Of a stretch of 64,000 nt of DNA, positions 60,501 to 64,000 are shown in pieces. Made by a program: the position numbers and the translations under genes. How positions within the stretch are numbered: position 1 is the first letter of the stretch; every line of letters begins with the position of its first letter. Source of the stretch: Diplocarpon mali (taxonomy: Eukaryota; Ascomycota; Leotiomycetes; Helotiales; Drepanopezizaceae); assembly GCA_024741835.1 (NCBI GenBank), contig JAENRP010000001.1:62001-126000 (forward strand), in the 5' to 3' direction. The notes under the pieces are model-generated. The model worked only from the letters and a program-made list of their open reading frames with translations, did not search any database and was not told the DNA's origin.

Positions 60501-61209
60501 CAGAACTAGGTTGCGGGACGTCGGCTTCCTCGGCTACGCGAAAGGCACCAGCGGAAGAAAACAAGACCCTAGCAAATCTCGCAGCGGTTCATAGAGTGAA
60601 ATGAATATGTGTCGATTCTGTCCGCTCTCGAAATTAGACCCTCGCTACCGCCACACGCATTCTTTCCTTCTACTCAAACACGCAAACCATAGAACTCAGT
60701 GAAGCAGGTACTGCGAGCTTCGAACTCAGAGCCATGCAGTGCCAAAGGAAAGCCGAGATACTCCATATAGGACGATAATGAAAGAGAAGAGAGAGAACCG
60801 CAGCACTGGAAAGCAATTCCCGAGGTGAAATCAGCACCGCGGCGGAAAGTAAAGCGCTTGGTGTTATTTTTTTTCTACAAACGGGTATCTCCGCTAGCTC
60901 GTTGACCTCGTCTCATCTCATTAAGGCTTTTAGCTCATCACCCCACCCCGCCCTCACATTCGCCATTTTCTATCCGGCCCTGCCATACCAGCATTGGCAA
61001 AAAAGCACCAAGCGCAGCTCAGCTTCTTTTTACTTTCAAAATACGAGCCCCTCCAACCTAAGTCCCATTTTTTAGACCCGAAATATTGAACCCGAAGTTC
61101 TCGGACGAGAGATACGCGTAATTCAACGTAATTATGCACCACCCTATGCCATGCCAAATCCGAGTTTCAAGTCGAGCGAGAAGCGAAAGGCGAAGATCCA
61201 CGTTACTAC
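54532..61209. other. AT-rich gene-poor block with decayed fragments
   Basis: No intact gene could be built. 55690-58260 carries scattered minus-strand coding-like pieces, listed separately. 58300-59900 is AT-rich with nothing recognisable. 59970-60600 has normal composition but only overlapping small frames. 60600-61200 is probably the 3' flank of URC4. Confidence 0.45.
55692..58251 (-). pseudogene. Scattered minus-strand coding-like remnants, unidentified
   Basis: Several minus-strand open stretches read like protein but lack starts, proper joins or known domains. 58021-58251 gives QVPANLLSVRLVLGVVLYTI. 56087-56380 gives GLPFAITNFSLEVIRREFFI then SRRCKASLRQKNNAERVYFS. 55692-55910 gives SGDVAKTLCDAEDELLCMFK and later FLDSALQNMILLLEWLKYK before a GTACGT donor-like site. 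All lie on one strand in order within AT-rich sequence, suggesting one or two decayed genes. The family is not recognised. Chance ORFs cannot be excluded. Confidence 0.3.
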
Positions 61210-62935
61210 TTAGAAAACTGTTCCGTCGCTGAGGATGGCGATGGGTGGGCATTGCGTATTGGGACGGGAGATCTCAGCCATCTCACGACCGCCCTGTCGG
61301 GTTGTCAGCCGGCTCCTCTACGAGCAGAGAGGCGATGGAAACCAGGGTAGGTTGGAAATGGGGAAAGCTAGAGAAAGAGAGAGAGAGAGAAAAAAAAATC
61401 ATACCTTCCAGCTCCCGGCCTCCAACATCTGCGGCAGAGTCAACCGATCCGGGCCTTGCAATCCCAAGGCATCATTGATCTCCTCCAGCAACAGATCCAA
61501 GAACCCCACCGTGACGGCACGCCACTCGACCACCACCTCGTCATCCGGCGTGAACATTGGGACAACCTCCATACTCCGCTTCCCATTCCTCCGACAATCT
61601 TGCTCGAAGGCCAGCAATCCGCGCTTCTCATCCTCTTTCTTCAGAGTTAGCAGCCCGGTGTCGATGAAAAGGCCGCCGTTGCGGTACTCCGGGAGCCCGG
61701 TCATGAGTTCCGCACCAGCGAAATGAATGTGGATCAGCTTGGTCATGGGCTGCATGAGCGAGTAGCAGAGCCACTGCGTGAGTTTATGAAACGGGACGAT
61801 TGTTTCCCAGGGCAGGGTGGCCGGCGTGCGGGGGAGGGTTTGGAGCGGCCAGGCGTCGCCTAGGGAGGTGCCATCGAGGGTGGTGCGAGAGGGCGGCCAG
61901 ATGGGAGCGAGGCCGTCGATGAGGACAGACCAGAGGGTTGGGAGCGGCACGATGGGAATGGATGAAGCTTGAGTTGACGGGTGAGAGAGTAGGTAGTCTG
62001 TGTCTTGTCAGTATAACCAGGAGAGACCGAGGAAGAGAGGCAATACCGAGCATATTCCCCGGCCGGGCGTCGGCTCCAAACAAGGCCTGGTTATGGAGCG
62101 CGTCCGCCAACCTAATCAACAGGCCCGTTCTACCCTCCAATCCCGCAATAGGGTTCTGTCCCGAGACCTGCAGTCCCTGGGCCATCAAATCCACCGTCAG
62201 AGTCCGCAAGCCCTCTCCGTCGACCTGATGCGGCTGGCTCTGGTTGCTGCTGAACACCCCCTGCTTGAACATCTCCAGACTCGCTATCGCCAAACCCTCG
62301 CTGCGGCGGTAGAGACGGCCATTCTCGGCGCTCTTGTAGGACCAACTGTTGCCAGCTCCCGCATCGAGTAGTACTGAGACGAGGAAGAGGTCCAGTAACC
62401 GCCGGCATTTCTCGTGGGAGTCGGTGTCCGGGCCCCAGCTCTCCAGCAGCTCTGCGATGCGGTCGCGGCCGCCGACATTGAAGTGTTGCCAGCGACCGTG
62501 GGGAGGGATACTGGCGAAGTCTGGCGCGAAGTCTCTCTGCTCATCATCAGCATCTTCCGCGATCCCACTCCAGGTCCGAGCCCAAGCTCAAGGAGGAGGA
62601 CATACCTTGATGACCGACACCACAAAACTCGTCGTGTCCGCCAACTTGCCCATATCCACGTCGAAATGCCTCAATTGATTGGCCCTCGCCGCCTCCATGA
62701 CCAAGGTACAGCGCTCCCTCACGGCCCCAATACTCCTTAAGTATCCCGCCGGGTCGACGTGCGGATCGGGCGCCCGGGGCAGCGCGATCTTGGGGACGGT
62801 CGGGCCCATCTTGGTGAAGACGGGGGATTTCAGCGACGACTGAGAGGAATGCGAGGTGACGTCTGCCAGCGAGGAGGTCTTGCGCGAGCTGGAGGAGGTC
62901 GAGGAGGATTTGTCTTTGCGGGAGAAGAGGCCCAT
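61210..62935 (-). CDS. URC4: Uracil catabolism protein Urc4 (DUF1688)
   Basis: Urc4 belongs to the fungal URC pathway of uracil breakdown; its exact reaction is unsettled. Four exons fit in phase: 62935-62606, 62536-62047, 61997-61405 and 61293-61210, giving 498 aa, the normal family length. Landmarks are YLRSIGAVRERCTLVMEAA, RWQHFNVGGRDRIAELLESW, the exon 2/3 join RPGNML-DYLLSHPS, LPTLWSVLIDGLAPIWPPS, LTQWLCYSLMQPM, YRNGGLFIDTGLL, VEWRAVTVGFLDLLL and the conserved tail PPIAILSDGTVF in the last exon. The start MGLFSRKDKS is chosen; an ATG 22 codons upstream (63001) is in frame and also possible. The N-terminal about 40 residues are Ser-rich. No other URC genes are visible in the window. Confidence 0.92.
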
Positions 62936-63001
62936 GTCGACGGGAGGGGAGGAGAGAGAATATGCTCGAGAGGAGCGAGGGGCACGGGCGGAGGCGGACA
63001 A

Positions 63002-64000
63002 TGCCTAAGGTATGCACTGGCTAACGCGAGGGGCTTGCCTTATCGTGGATCAGGGGGGGGGGGGAGGTGATGATTTGTGTTTGGGACCGCGTCGAGAGAG
63101 TGAGAGCGGAAGAAGATGGATTGTTGATGATGGTGTTGATGGTGTTGATGGGGTTGATGGGGTTGTTGTTTGGTGACTGCGTGCAAGGGAGAGCTGGCCG
63201 AGAAGCTGTTTGTTTGTTATTTTCCTTTCCCTGGAAAGAGGATTGCGCGGCGGATTGAATATTCCCTACCTTACGTAGGGATCGCGTTTCTCCCGCGGCG
63301 AGGAGGCCAGAGAAAGGCGAGAGGGTACGAACGAACGACCGAAGGATATTAGCCAAGCTGGGTTACTGGCCGCGCCGCAAGCATAGCATCAACAACGACA
63401 TGCAGGAGGTCAACCAACGTACCCAAACCCAGGACAAGGAACCAAATAGGACAATGCAGCACTCGACGTCGGTCCAGAACCTCCCCCTCAGGACCTCAGG
63501 AGACGCCCGAGCCACCAAAGGTGATTCTGGCCCCCTCTCGCAATCCAAAAGGCGCCAGTCGGCGCGGCTCTCTCGAGTCCACCAGAGCCCAAAGTCTCCT
63601 CTTCACGCGACACCTCCGCTCCCACGCCAAGATGTGCTCAGACCGGCGTTCCCTCCTCGATTTCGATTGATGATTATCGCGCTCCTCCATCCGAAAGTGA
63701 GATGACGGCAAGCATCTGCATCTGCACCAGGGCCCGGCCGGCGTGTGGAACGGTGCCGCTATTGACGGGTTTGACGTAGATATCGGACCCGTCTCTCTCC
63801 CCAGCTCGCCGTGGGGGAGTTTTGTCATGTCCACGGTCGGCGACGGGAATCCCATCCAGACCCGAGGGGAACTGCGAGAGTCGGGCAGTCGGCGGGCCTG
63901 AGCCGCGGGAAAAGCATCGCGCGACGTGAGCCTCGGTGATATGATGGTCGAGTGCGAGCTCTCTCCGTCGGAAAGTCGCTCGAAAGACACTGCAGAGATC
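63002..64000. other. Right-edge region upstream of URC4
   Basis: Contains a GATGGTGTT-type simple repeat (63121-63165) and G runs (63052-63065). From 63700 to 63900 one plus-strand frame reads GVWNGAAIDGFDVDIGPVSL and SPWGSFVMSTVGDGNP, which looks coding. The opposite strand is also open (63496-63990). This may be an exon of a gene running off the window. I cannot identify it. Confidence 0.3.

Noticed and set aside
1..64000. CRISPR arrays, rRNA genes, prokaryotic operon signals
   Set aside because: No spaced short repeats or rRNA-like sequence seen; introns and gene content are eukaryotic.

Overview
The window comes from a filamentous ascomycete (Pezizomycotina). Genes carry short introns with GT..AG ends and CTGAC-like branch sites. 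Gene products are fungal families. The repeats show C-to-T and G-to-A decay typical of repeat-induced point mutation (RIP). Intact genes sit in islands of normal base composition separated by AT-rich, gene-poor blocks full of broken transposon pieces. I do not name a species. All gene models were spliced by eye from frame continuity and splice signals.

Layout, left to right. 1-3133 is gene-poor and holds a 116-bp tandem duplication. 3134-4969 (-) is ceramide glucosyltransferase, divergently paired with the tRNA-splicing endonuclease subunit Sen2 (5520-7508, +). 7575-11203 holds a frameshifted ankyrin-repeat pseudogene, followed by a 2EXR-domain gene (11204-12289, -). 14827-17158 (-) is an Agd3-type polysaccharide deacetylase with signal peptide. 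About 18.9-29 kb is a RIP-degraded block with Tc1/mariner remnants, two 268-bp internally deleted elements, and one intact small secreted protein gene (21149-21601, -). 30345-39719 (+) is a giant (about 3007 aa) membrane glycosyltransferase ending in a PelF-like/GT4 module. 42588-46936 (-) is a seven-exon hybrid histidine kinase. 50394-51746 (-) is a membrane-anchored calcineurin-like phosphoesterase; 52142-52468 (-) a small GPI-anchored protein; 53468-54531 (+) a GH18 protein without signal peptide. 54.5-61.2 kb is again AT-rich with decayed coding fragments. 61210-62935 (-) is URC4 (DUF1688, uracil catabolism).

The most coherent system is the pair agd3 and the giant GT4 protein (gtb3-like). 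Both belong to the galactosaminogalactan (GAG) biofilm exopolysaccharide pathway known from Aspergillus: the glycosyltransferase polymerises and probably exports the chain, and Agd3 deacetylates it outside the cell. Here they are divergent but 13.2 kb apart, with a transposon graveyard between two stretches of normal promoter-like sequence. Sph3, Ega3 and Uge3 homologues were not seen in the window.
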